Shown: positions 10,531 through 22,089 of the stretch, one piece after another
Numbering within the stretch: the first letter of the stretch is position 1
How the letters are laid out: each line of letters begins with the position of its first letter
DNA from: Aphelocoma coerulescens
Taxonomy: Eukaryota; Chordata; Aves; Passeriformes; Corvidae
Assembly (NCBI RefSeq): GCF_041296385.1
Contig: NW_027183503.1
Coordinates: forward strand, 407,170-471,169
Length of the DNA: 64,000 nucleotides
Direction of reading: 5' to 3'
Translations under genes and position numbers: made by a program
Notes under the pieces: model-generated
Database searches by the model: none
The model's input: the letters and a program-made list of their open reading frames with translations, nothing else
Told to the model about the DNA's origin: nothing

Positions 10531-11589
10531 CATCCTCTTGAATTTCAACAGATCTGAGGGATGGCAGGACCTGCAGGCAGCACTGAAGGATTCTGGGGAG
10601 AACCTTTAATCCCTGGTCCAAAGGAAATGAGAGAAAGACCCCTGGTAAGATAAAGGCACCTTTTCCTTTCCCGGTGTAAACTGTTGACCTGCCTGTAAGG
10701 TGCAGCAAAAGCTTTGCAGGGTTTGGTTCAAGGTACCCAAGGTTGGAACAGGGAAGTGTTCGAGTCCCTTCTAAGAGAAGGGTTGGAGTCTTTGTGCCAT
10801 GACTGCCTGGGATCCATGGAACAAGTGTGTTCTGGCAGACTCTGGGACCTCGAGAGCAATCCCATCCAGGAGCCAGCACTGGACCTGCACCCTGGTGGGA
10901 GCAGCGTGGTACGGGTGGAAAACGGGCAGCTGGGTGTGCAGTGGGAACCTCAACCCAGGTCATAGAAGCCCAGGCTTTAGCTTTGAACACATCAGCACAA
11001 AAAGCAGAATGAATGACCTTTCCTAGAAATCACTGAAAGAAAAAGGGTGAACATATGGACTGATTTGAACTATGGGTTTGGAATAATAGACGCCCAGGGA
11101 GCCACATGGAAGGAAAGGGCACAGAGGTCTCCAGTGAGTACAAAAAGAAATCAGTCACCTACTGCAGAGTGTGCCAAAGCCAAAAGAAGTGGCCCTGATG
11201 CCCTTGTAAAGCCCATGGGTTTGGAGACTCCCCAGTTAATCCAGGGACTCCATTGGCTGACCAAACAGCTCAAGAGGGTGCTGAAAAAGCTCTCCTTGCA
11301 CTAATACCTAGCAAAAACTTGAATGTTCTGCAACAGAAACCAGATTCCAGTGATCAGGACAGGCAGTCAGCCCCATCAGCAGCAGCTACGGAAAATCCCA
11401 GCAGGTGATTGGTAACCCCGTGTGGGCAGGTAATTGTAGCTCCACAATTAATGTATAATGGAACTAAAACATCAGGAAACACATTAGGAAATGGAGAATA
11501 TGGTGGCCAGTTTACAAAGGCATTTAGTAAGCACAAAAATGGCAAAAAATAATAGATCAGTTGTTGAGAAAGATGGGATTGGTTTTGAA

Positions 11590-12130
11590 GGAAGAAGGCT
11601 GCCTCCAGGGCTCGTTACATGGGAATCACCAGGCGATTTTGGCCAACTGATTTTGCAGAACTGCCCAGGCAGAAGGGGGACTGGCACATTTTGGTATTGG
11701 TGGATCCTTTTTCTGGATGGCCAGAAGCTTTCCCATGTGGCACCAACAAGACAAGGGAAGTCTCAGAAGTTTTACTGAAATGAATATTTAATAGCACTGG
11801 GACTAACTCTTGTAAGCCTTAAAAGGTGCATGGTTCTCAACAGATCATTGGGGCTGGACTCGCCTGTACATCCTTTCCAACCAGGAGATGCGGTGTGCAT
11901 CAGAACCTGGAATATTGAACAATCCAGCCAAAGTGGAAGGGACCATCTCAAGTCCTCCTGGTAACCTACCCTGCACTCAAGGTAGAAGGAATCAAACTCA
12001 GGGTTCATCACATGTGGGTAAAACCAGCGAGCACACATTAAACACAGCAGAAACAAGACTGACACTGTGGAGTTTGGGGTTTTACATAAATCCTATTGTT
12101 TTAGGTATTGAACAGGATTTTCTAAGGGGA
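11590..12130 (+). mobile_element. Decayed ERV pol: integrase catalytic and C-terminal remnants
   Basis: Around 11615-11805 several frames together show the start of a gammaretrovirus-like integrase core: the W-x-x-D-F region, then a 'DPFSGWPEAF'-like strand and 'TNK-RE' helix split between two frames. At 11868-12040 a 'LHPFQPGD' phrase and following sequence resemble the SH3-like integrase C-terminal domain, again split by frameshifts and stops. Integrase joins viral DNA to host DNA; this copy cannot encode one. The stretch 10560-11590 upstream may be older pol sequence, but I recognise no motif in it. Confidence 0.6.
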
Positions 12131-12155
12131 TACTATTTATTGGATCTAGATTAAG

Positions 12156-13560
12156 ATGATCAATAATTGTGTATCTATAATAAAAATAGAAACGATGTTC
12201 CTGACTTCTGGGAAGGGAAATGCGGTTTTCAAAGTCAGTGCAAGATGTTGGCAGATGACAGAATGTAACCCCTGTAACAGCTTGTTTGCCAACACCAACC
12301 TGTGCAGAAAATCCAGTTCCGTGGGGAGCTTCAGTCAGCAATTTGACAAAAATCTGGGAACACGTGTGGAAGGAAATAGCACCCAGGGCACCTGGACAGG
12401 GATGGAAGGAGAATATTCCTTACCATGGACACATAAGAACAATACTGCTGAGTATTGTAACATTTCCAAACCGGATCTGGAAATTACCTCAGGAAATATT
12501 TATCAGCTGACAGACTGCACTGATAGCCCCTGGGGCTGTCAAATTCCAGCAGTATGGAATCACCCTCAGACAGGACAATGGGAATGTTTCCAGCCAGTTC
12601 AGGGGTGTCTGGGCTGGGAAGGGAGCCCAGGCCTCCCACAGGACCCCTTACAGGTGGGTATAAAATATCCTGATTTAACAAGGTCAAGGCCAAAGGATTC
12701 CAGGACAAAGGAAAAGTGGGATTGCCCTGGGACAGACACTTGAGCTGTTTGGAATCCTGAGGTGCAGCAGCTCCTGGCTGTGGCCCAGGCTCTGAGGCTG
12801 GGCTGTGTTTGTAGAAATGATTCTGCCTTTCTCAGTGACACCTGGGCTCAGCCAACAAACAGCAAGCCTTGGAGAGGCACAGAGTGTCAGCAGGATGCGG
12901 TCAGATCCTTAGGAGCCCCAGGATGGGTGGGAAGTGATGGAATTTGGAGCACACGTTTGGCCCTGGGAGAATCAGGAGCACCATGGACACTGGGGGTATT
13001 AACGTTCCGTCCCTCGTGCAAGGAGTCACCACCGGGAACCCGACTGTGGGGAAAGGTTAAAGGGGATGGAACTTGGAAACATCCCAGTGCGGGAACTACA
13101 GCGGGATGGATTTTAGAATTCATCTCTGCTCCGCAAAGATCTGCCTTTAGGAACAGAGCAGCCACACACCATTGGGCTCTGCAGATGGAAACCTGAGTGA
13201 ATGCAGCTCCTTTGGGGCTTGCTGAAATAAAGGAACAATTGCCAGCCACAGCTAAAATGACTTTACAGAGCAGATTGGCTTTAGCCCTATTGCTGTGACA
13301 TGGACAGGGAGTATGTGGATTCTTGAACTGGAACAGCAGCACTTGTTGTGTGCACATTCCAAATGTGATGCTGGATTGGATGATCGGGTAGAGAGGATAA
13401 AATCAGTTGCTGCATCCAGCAGGGAATTAAGGGGAGGGTTAGACAGTAACTGGTTGGATAAAATATTTAAAGGACTTGGATTTTCCCCGACTGATGGTTG
13501 GCCTGACTTTTGCAAAGTCTAACTGGGATCACAGCAATACTTGTGCTTGTGACACTTGCT
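12156..13560 (+). mobile_element. Decayed ERV env (SU and TM remnants)
   Basis: Directly after the integrase remnant. A 195-codon open frame (12156-12743) is rich in Cys, Trp and N-x-S/T sites, as in a retroviral surface subunit. At about 13262-13380 another frame shows a leucine-rich 'LQSRLALALLL' heptad, a stop, and then a cysteine motif VC-GFLNWNSST-CC. This is the position of the TM-subunit immunosuppressive helix and cysteine loop. At least one stop and several frame changes separate the parts, so no envelope can be made. Confidence 0.55.
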
Positions 13561-13899
13561 TTGAGCTGTGTAAAGAACATGGTTGTGAAAGCAGCTGAGG
13601 AACTCGTGGGATGTGAGTAAAGGAGCAGAGTGAGGCTTACGAAGGCTTGAAGGGAAGAGAAGCTTCCCAACCCTCCAAGGGGGGAAATTTGCCAGATGAA
13701 AAACCGTTTGCACCTGGTGGGTTCATACAATGCTTCTTCTCCAAAAGCCACTGGCCATGGAACCGCACAAGGCTGATTCTGTAGGCAGCAACCAGCCCAG
13801 GTGTGCCAACTTTCACCAGTTCACTGGGCAGTCAGGGCTGGCTTTGGGGTCACCGACCACCAGGGACCCCCAAAGAGAGCCCCAGGGCAGAAGAACGGA

Positions 13900-14150
13900 T
13901 GTGCAAAGGGGTGGGGGAAATATGCAATGATTTTGGGGAAATGATTGTCGTGTGTGTGTTTATTGTGGGACAATCTGGGAATGAGTCTGTGAAACACAGT
14001 CTGCAAACAGGAACATTCCTGAACTCGGCACACACGACTTTGGGAGGGGCTCTCCCCTCGTGCATCCGGCCCAATAAAGAATGCTGCTGCTTCGTGCTGC
14101 GCTGGTGCTGAGGAGGTTTTGTTTCACTGAAGTTTTGGTACCACCTCTGT
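13900..14150 (+). mobile_element. 3' LTR remnant of the decayed ERV
   Basis: A purine run (aaaggggtggggga, about 13905-13918) in polypurine-tract position is followed by about 200 bp containing an AATAAA at 14074 and a GC-rich downstream part. Ends are eroded; neither a TG..CA pair nor a target duplication could be fixed. It abuts the TGACATCA minisatellite. Confidence 0.45.
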
Positions 14151-14164
14151 GCCTGTGTCACAGA

Positions 14165-14880
14165 CCCACAGAGCAGCTGGGATGTCAGAAAGGGGCTGTG
14201 TGACATCACAGAGTGGGCTGTGACATCACAGGGTATTGGTGTGACATCACAGAGAGGGCTGGGCCATCCCAGAACAGGCAGTGACATCACAGAGTGGGTT
14301 GTGACATCACAGGGTGGCTGTATGACATCATAGGGTCTATGGTGACATCATGGAGCAGCTCTGTGACATCAGAGAGTGGTGCTGTGACATCACAGATTGG
14401 GCTCTGACATCACATGGAAGAGGTCAGATATCATCTAGCAGACTATGACATCACAGAGCAATTGTGACATCACAGAGCAGGCTGTGACATCCCAGGGTGC
14501 TGGTGTGACACCACAGAGTGGTTGTGTGACATCCCAGAACAGGCTGTGACATCACAGAGTGGGTTGTGACATCACAGGGTGGCTTTATGACATCATCGAG
14601 TCAGCTGTGACATCATGGAGAAGCTGTGTGATGTCACAGAGAGGACTGTGACAGCACAGGTGGTGTGACATCACCACGTGGCTATGACATCACAGGGTTG
14701 TTATGTGACATCACAGAGTGAGCTGTGACATCGCAGATATGGCTGTGATATCACAGGGAAGAGGTCTGACATCATAGAGCAGAGTATGACATCACTGAGT
14801 GGTTGTGACATCACAGAGCAGGCTGTGACATCACAGAGCAGGCTGTGACATCACAGGGTAGCTGTGTGACATCCCAGGGG
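14165..14880 (+). repeat. 20-21 bp minisatellite with TGACATCA octamers
   Basis: About 34 units of a TGACATCACAGAGTGGGCTG-like consensus, with unit ends varying (GGGTGGCTG, GAGCAGGCTG, GAGAGGGCTG). I count about 24 exact TGACATCA octamers, plus variants (TGACATCC, TGATGTCA, TGACACCA). TGACATCA differs by one base from the cAMP-response element TGACGTCA, at the central CpG. The array has neither a gene nor an obvious promoter next to it. Confidence 0.9.
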
Positions 14881-15330
14881 GTTGGATGCCATGGCAACCC
14901 TCATCAGTTCCAGTTCCCTTGGAAACCCCCCCAGGACCCATTGCTGCACTCAGGGTCCGTGGCCACTTGCCCGCAGACCTGTGGCTGCCCTCGGCTGCCA
15001 TGGCAGCCCTCAGGACAGAGCGGTGCCGGGGCTGATGCCAGCTACAATTGCACTGACACTCGCTGATGCCCTCAGGTGCCACGGCAGCGGCCACAGGGAC
15101 CCGTTCCTCACTTTGGTGCCACGGACACCAACGCTTGGCCCCGCTGCCATGGGGATTGGCACGGTCACCTGCACTCAGGGCCCGTGGCCGGGCACTGCTG
15201 CCATGGACACGGGCACGGAGCCCTGGGCCACAGTCGGCTGCCGTGGCCACCAGCCCAAGGTCCTGTGGCCAGGGCTGGGGGCATGGAAAGGAACCCGTGG
15301 AGCCGTGGTGATGGTGGATGGCCATGGGGT
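14881..15330. repeat. Degenerate CATGG/CTGCCATGG tandem repeat
   Basis: Loose repeats of 'ctgccatgg(c/a)..', 'actcagggcccgtggcc' and 'tgccacgg' spaced irregularly at 40-90 bp continue from the minisatellite. Long frames through it reflect its composition only. Confidence 0.5.
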
Positions 15331-15694
15331 GCTGCTGTGGGCTGGGGCAGAGGGAATTTCCTTGCCAGGCCTTTCTCTGGGGCTGTGTTTGGCTCTGTGC
15401 TGAGCACAGCGTTGCTCACACAGAGATGGTTTTGTTCTTGCTGAGCTTGCACAGAGCCAAGGCCTTTCCTGCCCCTCGTCCGGCCACGCTGGGGAGGGGC
15501 TGGGGGTGAGGGGGAGCTTGGCAGGGGTCACAGCCAGGACAGGTGACCTTAACTGACCCCAGGGATATCCCAGACCACAGGACATCATGGCCAGCGTATA
15601 AATGGGGGGAACAAGGAGGAAGGGGGGACATTTGGAGTCAGGGTTTTTGTCTTCCCAGGTAACACCCAGGCAGGATGGGGCCCTGTTTTGCTGG
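15331..15694. other. Unique-looking spacer before the minus-strand ERV
   Basis: No gene, repeat or LTR signature recognised, apart from general similarity in composition to the flanking GC-rich DNA. Confidence 0.35.
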
Positions 15695-16345
15695 TGGACA
15701 GGGTCAGCACCAGAGACACAGACACCAACTGAAGGAATTGTGTAATTTATAAAATGCAAATCTGCAAAGAATTGCAAAAGGATAAGGTAGGCGATGCACA
15801 TAAAAAATACTATCAAAGATTGCCTGCAGTGATTAACCAAGATCCAGCCCCAGTGACCCTCAGACTTTGCCATCACCCAGAGCCACCCATCAGCTGGGGG
15901 AAGCTGTCCCAGCCAAGGACTGGAGAGCCACTCCCGGACACTGGGAATTCCTGCAGCTGCCTCCAGCCACAGCTGAGGCTCCAACCCCGCTGGGAGAGGG
16001 CCCAGCTTTGACAGTGCTGGAGAAACAAACTGACAGCACTTCTAGTGCGGGAACATCTGCTTTCATCCTCCTCTTGGCTTCCTCCTAAGCCTGGCCAGGG
16101 CTCAAGGAGGAGCCAAGGGAGCTGACTTGGACCATACAGCCCCAAACAAGGCCAGATGGGGCCTTGTCTCATTTCTAAATACAGACAGGTCAATCCACAT
16201 TTCACCAGCAGATACAAAGATCCTATTGCTAATAATGCCTTGGTAATGAGCAGATACAAATATAACTTTTGCTTGGAAGGTTCCTTGGGAGGTCACGTTT
16301 GGCCCAGGGCCTGTTGTTCAGGCCTCACTCAAAGCCTGGTGTTCC
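15695..16345 (-). mobile_element. LTR (3' copy) of a minus-strand ERV
   Basis: Aligns by eye, in direct orientation, with 19012-19681: shared phrases run from 'cagcaccagagacacagacaccaactgaagga' through 'tgcctgcagtgattaaccaagatccagcc' to 'cagggcctgttgttcagg'. On the minus strand the copy starts TGAACAACAGGCC. The two copies differ by a replaced segment near 15755-15820 and many substitutions, so the element is old. Confidence 0.65.
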
Positions 16346-16579
16346 GGCCTGGGAATTTCAATCAGTCCTTTGATCTACAGATGAACTACAACCTTCAAAC
16401 AATTCTTTCAATAACGGAGTCTGAGATTTAGCTATTAGGCATAAAGGCCTCTTGTTCCTCAATTAAGTGCTGCTCAAATTCATTTCTCAGAGCTACAATT
16501 CACGTTCCTTTAAAAGCATGCCTAATTAGTTGCTATTCTCTGTTATTTCTCAAATCCCCCCTTTCTTTTGAGACTGTAT

Positions 16580-17150
16580 CTCTTTGTAGACAAGTCTCAG
16601 TGCTCCATTTCCCAGCACAAAGTGTCACAACAGCTCTAACATGGAATCATAACACACCAGGTGCTCACACTGCAGTGATTACAGTGACTGCCACAAATGC
16701 ATTTCACAGCAGCCTCCAGTTTGGCAGCCCCAAAGCCAATCCCAGCAAGGAGAATTTCCTTCTTTCTGCCACTCTTCCACTGCTCTTTCCATCGAGGTGT
16801 TTCCTGACTGTTGGACTTCAAACCCATCACTGAAAGAAGTGCAACATTTCTGTCCTATAAATGCCCCGGCTCCTCCTTGGCCAGCAAGCAGATAATCCAA
16901 GGCTACACGGTTCTGCAGAGCCCCCATTTGTGTTTGTTGGAGCTCACAGGATGTGCTATTGGATATTTTAACAGTATCATTTGCTGCTTCTTCTAATAAT
17001 CAATTTAGCTCGTTGATGTCAACACCACAGGACAAGGCAGCGCATGTGGAGCACAGGGTGAACCAGAATCTTTGGCATTCTGAAGCCCCAGGCACTCTTT
17101 GGGTGGAAAATGCTCTCTTAACATGAAACTCTTGCTTGTGTCTGTTGCTG
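16580..17150 (-). mobile_element. Decayed ERV env TM subunit
   Basis: Minus-strand frame 16927-16679 reads LQNRVALDYLLAGQGGAGAF and then a KCC. This is the immunosuppressive helix and cysteine-loop region of a gamma-type TM subunit, but the first cysteine of the usual CX6-7CC motif is replaced. The frame downstream is interrupted. Sequence upstream (to about 17150 on the plus-strand map) is rich in Thr/Asn but broken by stops. Confidence 0.6.
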
Positions 17151-17157
17151 AAGTACC

Positions 17158-17730
17158 CTAAAGGGAGGCATCAATATTTTTGCTCAGTCTCATTTGGGTT
17201 AGGAACAATAATTCCATTGTCCATGGAGCTGGCACCTTTTTCATTCCAGGATAATGCCTCCAAGGTCCTTTGCTGTTCAGCTTTACCGCGGTGTCAGGGG
17301 TAACAAGGCTTGGTGGGTCCTTTCCCCTTCGGCTGGAGAGGTGCCGGGTCCCAGTCCCTGAGGGGCACCCAGGCTCCTGGCTGGAATTTGTGTGGAAGTC
17401 ACTCAGAGTCACATCAGCCTTCACATGGAGCCCTGTGGATCAGAGCATTTTCCAGAGGGGCCGTGGGGGCAAACAGGGAGATTGGGTCTGGCCGGATCTG
17501 TAAAACAATATCCTGTAACATCTCCTTGTTCTCACACAGAACACTTGGCTGCAGGGACACATTCCCATCGTTCTGCCCAGGTTCCAGGATTCAAACAGTG
17601 TTGTCTTTCCCTGGAGCTGTTCCTTCAGCTGCCTCGGGAGGGCCTTTGGGCCTCTGGACCCACACTCTGGCTCCATTATTAGGACTGCTGGATCCAAACC
17701 CTTTATATCCACCAACAGTGGTCATTTGAG
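17158..17730 (-). mobile_element. Decayed ERV segment between dUTPase and env TM
   Basis: Two minus-strand frames (17715-17440 and 17424-17158) carry a GPWRHYPG phrase and basic/Trp-rich stretches. By position this is the end of pol or the start of the surface subunit; I cannot decide which. No complete domain remains. Confidence 0.4.
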
Positions 17731-17789
17731 GTGGATCTCCTTTTTGCACAATTGTTTATAAAATTGTAATATCAATAATTGTGCTGGCC

Positions 17790-18150
17790 TGTCATGGAAT
17801 TAAATAATCCAATCTTGTTCATTATCATTTCACAGAATTACTTTGATTTCTCCTTGATAATCTGCATCAATTCCTCCTCCCATGACATGAACACTTTGCA
17901 AGGCCAAGCTCCAGCAAGCAGTTACCAAACCAAAGTTGTCCTGGAGAAATCTGAATTCCTGTTCCTGCATTGATAACTCTCACTTGCTTCTGATTTATCC
18001 CAATTAATCCCAATGCACAAAGGCCCAGCCCTGCAGCCTCTGGGGTGGCCCTGTCAGGGCCCATCGCACCCAGAACGATTTTCCAGGAAGTCCAAGTCTC
18101 CCTGTCCATGGGTGGATTTGCAGACTGGGTGCAGCTGGGCACACCCAGGG
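17790..18150 (-). mobile_element. Decayed ERV dUTPase domain, downstream of integrase
   Basis: Minus strand: [16 protein letters not shown], then TGIQISPGQ, then GLAKCS, then (after a frame change) [19 protein letters not shown] followed by a stop. These are dUTPase motifs 1 (AGLDL-like), 2/3 (TGI..P.G) and 3 (G-IDADY-GEI), in order. dUTPase keeps uracil out of viral DNA. A dUTPase after integrase, not in gag-pro, is the arrangement known for ERV-L elements. Confidence 0.65.
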
Positions 18151-18229
18151 GTTTCCATTTCCCCAGCGGGGCTGTTGTTAAGGGTATGGAGCACATCTGG
18201 GAGATGGGTTCTCCATCAGGACGGGTCCC

Positions 18230-18500
18230 ATCTCCTCATTTTTTCAGCTGCTCTTTTAACAACCCCTTCATCTATTCAACCAATCCTGCAGCTTGTGGAT
18301 AGGCTGGGATATGAAAAACCCAGCAGTCTTCATCACTGTCTTTTTCACAGGAACAGACAAAGCATTCCAGACCACAGTATCAGCAAACCCTAAAAAACCA
18401 GCCAATTCCATCCCTTCCTCCTTTATTCATTGTGTGCAATCTCCCAGAGTTTACCAGTGACCTTTGGGTCCTGGCCAAGCATTTTCTGGAGGGTATTTAG
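18230..18500 (-). mobile_element. Decayed ERV integrase core remnant
   Basis: Minus strand near 18330-18255 reads an IPAYPQAAGLVE phrase, a stop, then MKGLLKEQLKK. This is the region around the catalytic Glu of retroviral integrase (HxPYHPQ..GL-ER-NG-LK). The rest of the core is eroded, and the element jumps from here to a gag-like fragment, so most of pol is deleted. Confidence 0.6.
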
Positions 18501-19011
18501 TGTTACATCCCTGAGCAGCCATGGCTAAAGAATTCGTATTGTCAGCACTATTTCACATTATTATTTATTATCTATACAATATAAATATCATTTTATATAT
18601 ATATAAACTAGGATATTATTACTAGTTCACTTGCACAAAGACATTTGAGCTCAAAATTAAAAACTTCTTCTATTGCTCCATGTGGGAGCATTCCAACAAC
18701 AATCGTTCCTTCTGTTGGTGCTGTTTCCAATATGCTGTTAACAAAATCCATCCTCCTCTTCCCAAACCCACAAGCTCTTTTCCTTTTTCCATATCCAATT
18801 TTTGGATGCATTTTAAGACATCCAGCACTTCAGCTCCTTTTAACCGACTGCCCCACTGCTCGCACGGTGCTCCGACCTCAGCCCACTCCAGAGCCAGCGA
18901 ATTCCAGGGAAGCTCTTCCCATCCAGGATTTTGGACAGGACTGATTCCTTACATTTACATTTAAAAAGCAGCATTTTGGTGTGATCCGGCCAGACTACAC
19001 CAATTTTGTTG
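18501..19011 (-). mobile_element. Probable 5' internal (leader/gag) fragment of the same ERV
   Basis: AT-rich minus-strand sequence with a 67-codon open frame (18811-18608) and another frame next to the LTR. By position, between the 5' LTR and the pol remnant, it should be leader and gag. I recognise neither a primer-binding site nor a gag motif with confidence. A TA dinucleotide run sits at about 18594-18604. Confidence 0.35.
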
Positions 19012-19681
19012 TACCAGTGGGCAGGGCCAGCACCAGAGACACAGACACCAACTGAAGGAACTGTGTCATTTTTTACAGCTCAAAGCAGCAAAGAATCACA
19101 GCAGGAGCAGCTCAGCAATGCCCCCAGTCATCAGTGCCAAAGATTGCCTGCAGTGATTAACCAAGATCCAGCCCCAGTGACCCTCAGACTTTGCCATCCC
19201 CCAGAGCCACCCATCAGCTGGGGGAAGCTGTCCCAGCCAAGGACTGGAGAGCCACTCCCGGACACTGGGAATTCCTGCAGCTGCCTCCAGCCACAGCTGA
19301 GGCTCCAACCCCGCTGGGAGAGGGCCCAGCTTTGACAGTGCTGGAGAAACAAACTGACAGCACTTCTAGTGCAGGAACATCTGCTTTCATCCTCCTCTTG
19401 GCTTCCTCCTAAGCCTGGCCAGGGCTCAAGGAGGAGCCAAGGGAGCCGACTTTGACCATACAGCCCCAAACAAGGCCAGATGTCGGATTTCACGGCCTTG
19501 TCTGGCTTCTAAACACAGAAAGGTCAATCCATGTTTCACTAATGAGAGGATACATCAATCACAACGCTAATGATCATGCAAATTTTGGTAATGAGCAGAT
19601 ACAAAGATAACCTTTGGTTAGAAGGTTAATCCAGAGGTCACCTTTGGCTCAGGGCCTGTTGTTCAGGTCTGTTGTTCAGGC
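19012..19681 (-). mobile_element. LTR (5' copy) of the minus-strand ERV
   Basis: Direct-repeat partner of 15695-16345. Its minus-strand start (TGAACAACAG) lies immediately next to a CR1 3' end at 19682, which the element may have interrupted or landed beside. It carries a duplicated 'ctgttgttcagg' phrase at its outer end. Confidence 0.65.
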
Positions 19682-19805
19682 CTTGGCACTTCAGGGATGT
19701 GGTTTAGTGCTGGGCTTGACTGTACTGGGTTAATGGTTGGACTCGATGAGCTCAGAGGTCTTTCCCAACAGGAAGGATTCTGTAATTCCAGGATTCTGTC
19801 TGCTG
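19682..19805 (+). mobile_element. CR1 3' end
   Basis: The phrase 'ggcacttcagggatgtggtttagtgctgggcttg...gttggactcgatgagctcagaggtctttcccaac' is the typical end of avian CR1, followed by degenerate ATTCTGT-type terminal repeats ('gattctgtaattccaggattctgtctg'). Confidence 0.8.
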
Positions 19806-21300
19806 CATTCAGCCAGGTCCATGGCACCAGCATTACTTTGCCCCAAAGTCTCCTCTTGCTCAGCTCTTGTGGCCTAAGGCTTCAGCTCCTTCAGCTCCTG
19901 GTGCTGAGCTGCTCAAGCTGAACGAGACAACTCGGAGAGAAGAACACAGTTCATCCAATTCCTTCTGGCACACGGAGAGGGGAGGCTGTGGAAACAGGAG
20001 CATTGTTTGCTGTGGCCTCCTCTGTGCCCTTCACGCCTTTCAGCGCTTTGAAACAGCCAAGAGCTTTCTCCAAGAGTGCAATGAAGCAGCTGTTCCTGCT
20101 CCCAGCTCTCACCCTGCCCAGTCTCTGCCCTTGACTGCTTTTGTCCCTCTTGCTGTGCCCTCTGTGCCCCCGGGGCTCGGTGGCTGCTGCCCAGGGCTGT
20201 GGCACTGGCACAGCTCCAGTGCTCGAGACCCTCCTTTCTCTGCCCTTGGAGCTGCCTGCTCACAGCAGCCTTTTCCACCTGCAAGCTCCACATGGACAGG
20301 GAGTGCCCACCTCTGCTCCTTGCACACCCTCCAGCAGCCCAGGGCTGCCATCTCCAGTCCCTGCTGGCACTGAGGGCTCCCAGGTGCCCCAGGCTGCTGT
20401 GACACCGCTGCCAACGGGAGGGAACAGCAGCAGGGGCTGTGCTGAAAGTCAGCTCCATTTGCTGCCGCTGCTGCTGCTGCTGTGGGGGTCATTTGTCCAG
20501 CCCTGCCCCAGAGTCAGGGATCAGATCCAGGCCCTGCTGCTGCTCCCTCGGGATCAGCCACAGTTTGGGTGTTGCTGTCAGTGCCAGCAGGAGCGGGCGC
20601 TGGAGCAGCGGGTGCTGACAGTGCCCCAAACCCCGGGGCCTGAGGGGTGCCTGGGCTGCGGGGCTGGCAGGGAGCTGCCCCTTGTTCTCCCTGTGCCTCA
20701 CGCAAAGCTGGGCCGCTCACAAGTGGGGCAGCACAGCAAACAGGGAGCCTGCCAGTCTCTGCCAGCCCTGTCTGCTCAGAGATTGGGCCTTGGAGCTGCA
20801 GGGGGACAAAGGCAGCTGCTTCTGGTCCCTCTGCGTGTCCCCGTGTTCAGCAGTGCTGCTCCATCATTTAGGATGTGTCTTCTGTTTAATTAATAGAAAA
20901 AAACAAAAGAAAAAGACCAGAAAATATTATGAACTATAAAACCAAAACCCAAATGTGGAGTGAAAAGTCTTTTGTAACTCTGGATTAAGAGGTAACTGAT
21001 CTTTTCAAAAAGAAAACTCAGGTATTTGTAAATATGCTGATGGCATTGATCCATCTTACTGACCTCAGCAGTCCTTTTTCAAGATTTTTGCTATGTTTCC
21101 AACATTGTTATCTTAAATTGTGGTTGAAGCAATAGGAAATTGATTGTGCCCTGCCAGCTCCGAGCAGCACTGGCAATCTAAACTTTGTCCCACCCCAGCT
21201 CACTGAGAAGATGCCCTTCCTTCTCACCCTGCCAATGAGCTGCACATTCCCTTGGAAATTGTCAGGGGGTTCTTAAAGACACCAAGTCCCACTTAGGGCT
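19806..21300. other. Region without a recognised gene
   Basis: 19860-20860 is GC-rich with long frames on both strands, rich in Ala, Pro and Leu, and a small GCT/CTG run at about 20462-20482. 20880-21300 is AT-rich and blank. I found no splice-bounded exon that I trust. Confidence 0.35.
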
Positions 21301-21590
21301 TTTTGCTCTGGTTTGGCACTGGAGAAGGGCAATTCTTCATCCATCAGCTCCAGGCTGCACTGCCTCAGGAACACAGCCCACTCGCCAGGTTGGGCCCACT
21401 CGTGGCACTTCTGGAGGAGGAAGAAAGTGCAATGGCACAATTCCAGCCCAAAAGGAAGGAAGAGTGGGACAGACAGAACACCCTGTGCAGATCCAGGCGT
21501 TCAGCCAGGACTGTGGAGGGTTTGGGTTCTTGCCAGTGGGATGTGTGTCCCTGACTGCAATCTCTTGGCCTGCACGAGAGTCTCACTCAC

Positions 21591-21750
21591 CTGCAAAAGC
21601 AGAAAGCTCCGTCGCTGTGCTCGCAATGGGCTCGTCTGATGCAAAGCTGTCAGAGCCCTGTGAGGGGAGAGCGGGCCCAGCCGTGCCCGGGGCTGAGCCC
21701 CAGCAGAGCCCTGCAGAGCCCAGAGCAGCCTCAGCATCGGCAGAGCCCGG
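21591..21750 (-). other. Exon-like open frame bounded by splice signals
   Basis: On the minus strand a pyrimidine-rich CTCTCCTCGCAG acceptor opens a 160-bp fully open frame. It encodes Ala/Ser/Gly-rich sequence ending DSFASDEPIASTATELSAFA at a CAG|GTGAGTGAG donor. The composition (acidic, Ser/Thr-rich) suggests a linker exon. I do not recognise the family. It lies 0.3 kb downstream, on the same strand, of PIM-like kinase exon 22090-22215. Confidence 0.4.
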
Positions 21751-22089
21751 CTGCGAGGAGAGAAAGCAGAACCCGCCCGTCAGCTGAAGCCTCCTGTCCC
21801 CTTGTCCCAGCCGCCCGCAGTGCCCAGGCCGTGCTGGCCGTGCTCAGAGCAAGGCCCAAAGCTGCCCAGCATTGCTGCCTTTGGGAGCAGAGCAGGAGGG
21901 CAGGACAAGTGCCCAGCCTGCAGCCAGCCATGGCACAGCCACCTCCTCAGCAGCTGCCCAGAGCCCAAAAGCAGCTTGGCAGCCACTGAAGAATTCCCTG
22001 CAGCCGCCCCAGCAAAGGGGGAACCTTTGGTGCCCGGCCAGGCCGTGCCATGCCCAGCTCTGGGAGCATCCCCCTGGCTCTGGACTCAC

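Noticed and set aside
14165..14880. CRISPR-like array
   Set aside because: Units are 20-21 bp with no distinct spacers, and the genome is avian; it is a minisatellite.
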